Assembly: GCA_015060705.1 (NCBI GenBank)
Contig: SUXY01000004.1
Location: 1 to 64,000 of the forward strand
Direction of reading: 5' to 3'
Length of the DNA stretch: 64,000 nucleotides
DNA from: Bacteroides sp.
GTDB lineage: Bacteria; Bacteroidota; Bacteroidia; Bacteroidales; Bacteroidaceae
The position numbers and the translations under genes were made by a program. Under the pieces are notes generated by a model. The model saw only the letters and a list, made by a program, of their open reading frames with translations, was not told the origin of the DNA and made no database searches. This document shows positions 63,839-64,000 of this stretch, one piece after another. The stretch's first letter is position 1, and the number at the start of each line of letters is the position of its first letter.

Positions 63839-64000
63839 ATGGGAGCATTCATTAATCCTTTTACCGATTGGGGATTCAAATACATATTCGGTAGAGAGGA
63901 GTCAAAAGACGTCCTCATAGAGTTTTTGAATGATTTGCTGCAAGGCGAACGAGTGATAACCGATGTCCGTTACATGAATAATGAGCGGATACCCGAACAA
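63839..64000 (+). CDS. Rpn family recombination-promoting nuclease / PD-(D/E)XK transposase-like protein, truncated by the window end
   Basis: Translation MGAFINPFTDWGFKYIFGREESKDVLIEFLNDLLQGERVITDVRYMNNERIPEQ matches the characteristic N-terminus of this family. Confidence 0.85.
   Translation, partial: MGAFINPFTDWGFKYIFGREESKDVLIEFLNDLLQGERVITDVRYMNNERIPEQ

Overview
The window is Bacteroidales chromosomal DNA (Bacteroides/Phocaeicola-like, judged from gene content and TAnnTTTG-type -7 promoter boxes). From left to right it contains: (1) a truncated SusC-like TonB-dependent receptor; (2) housekeeping genes: an M23/EnvC-like peptidase, a DUF4292 lipoprotein, a TPR lipoprotein, dut, dgt, and an acyltransferase pair resembling the glycine-lipid genes glsB/glsA; (3) a complete dcw cluster (mraZ-rsmH-ftsL-ftsI-murE-mraY-murD-ftsW-murG-murC-ftsQ-ftsA-ftsZ) followed by yqeY; (4) a small accessory island with an AAA-ATPase/PD-(D/E)XK protein flanked by two degenerate BlaI-type 3' remnants; (5) recO, tRNA-Asp, tRNA-Glu, rpsT and gyrB; (6) malQ and an MFS sugar transporter; (7) a starch utilisation locus, susR divergent from susABCDEF, ending in a BACON-CBM-GH13 amylase at the susG position; (8) a convergent second SusC/SusD pair with an upstream porin; (9) a DUF3109 gene, two paralogous mini-HTH genes around an ArsR regulator, a small orphan protein, gpmI, and the start of an Rpn-family nuclease/transposase. 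The most interesting signals are mostly non-coding. They are a 17-bp motif exactly 45 bp upstream of the -7 boxes of both susA and susB (candidate SusR operator), a dispersed ~90-bp palindromic element present twice, a 33-bp palindrome flanked by 14-bp direct repeats, two copies of a 42-bp palindrome, a 22-bp tandem repeat, and a back-to-back promoter dyad. I found no CRISPR array and no clearly novel multi-gene system. All family assignments come from reading the sequence by eye; no database search was run.
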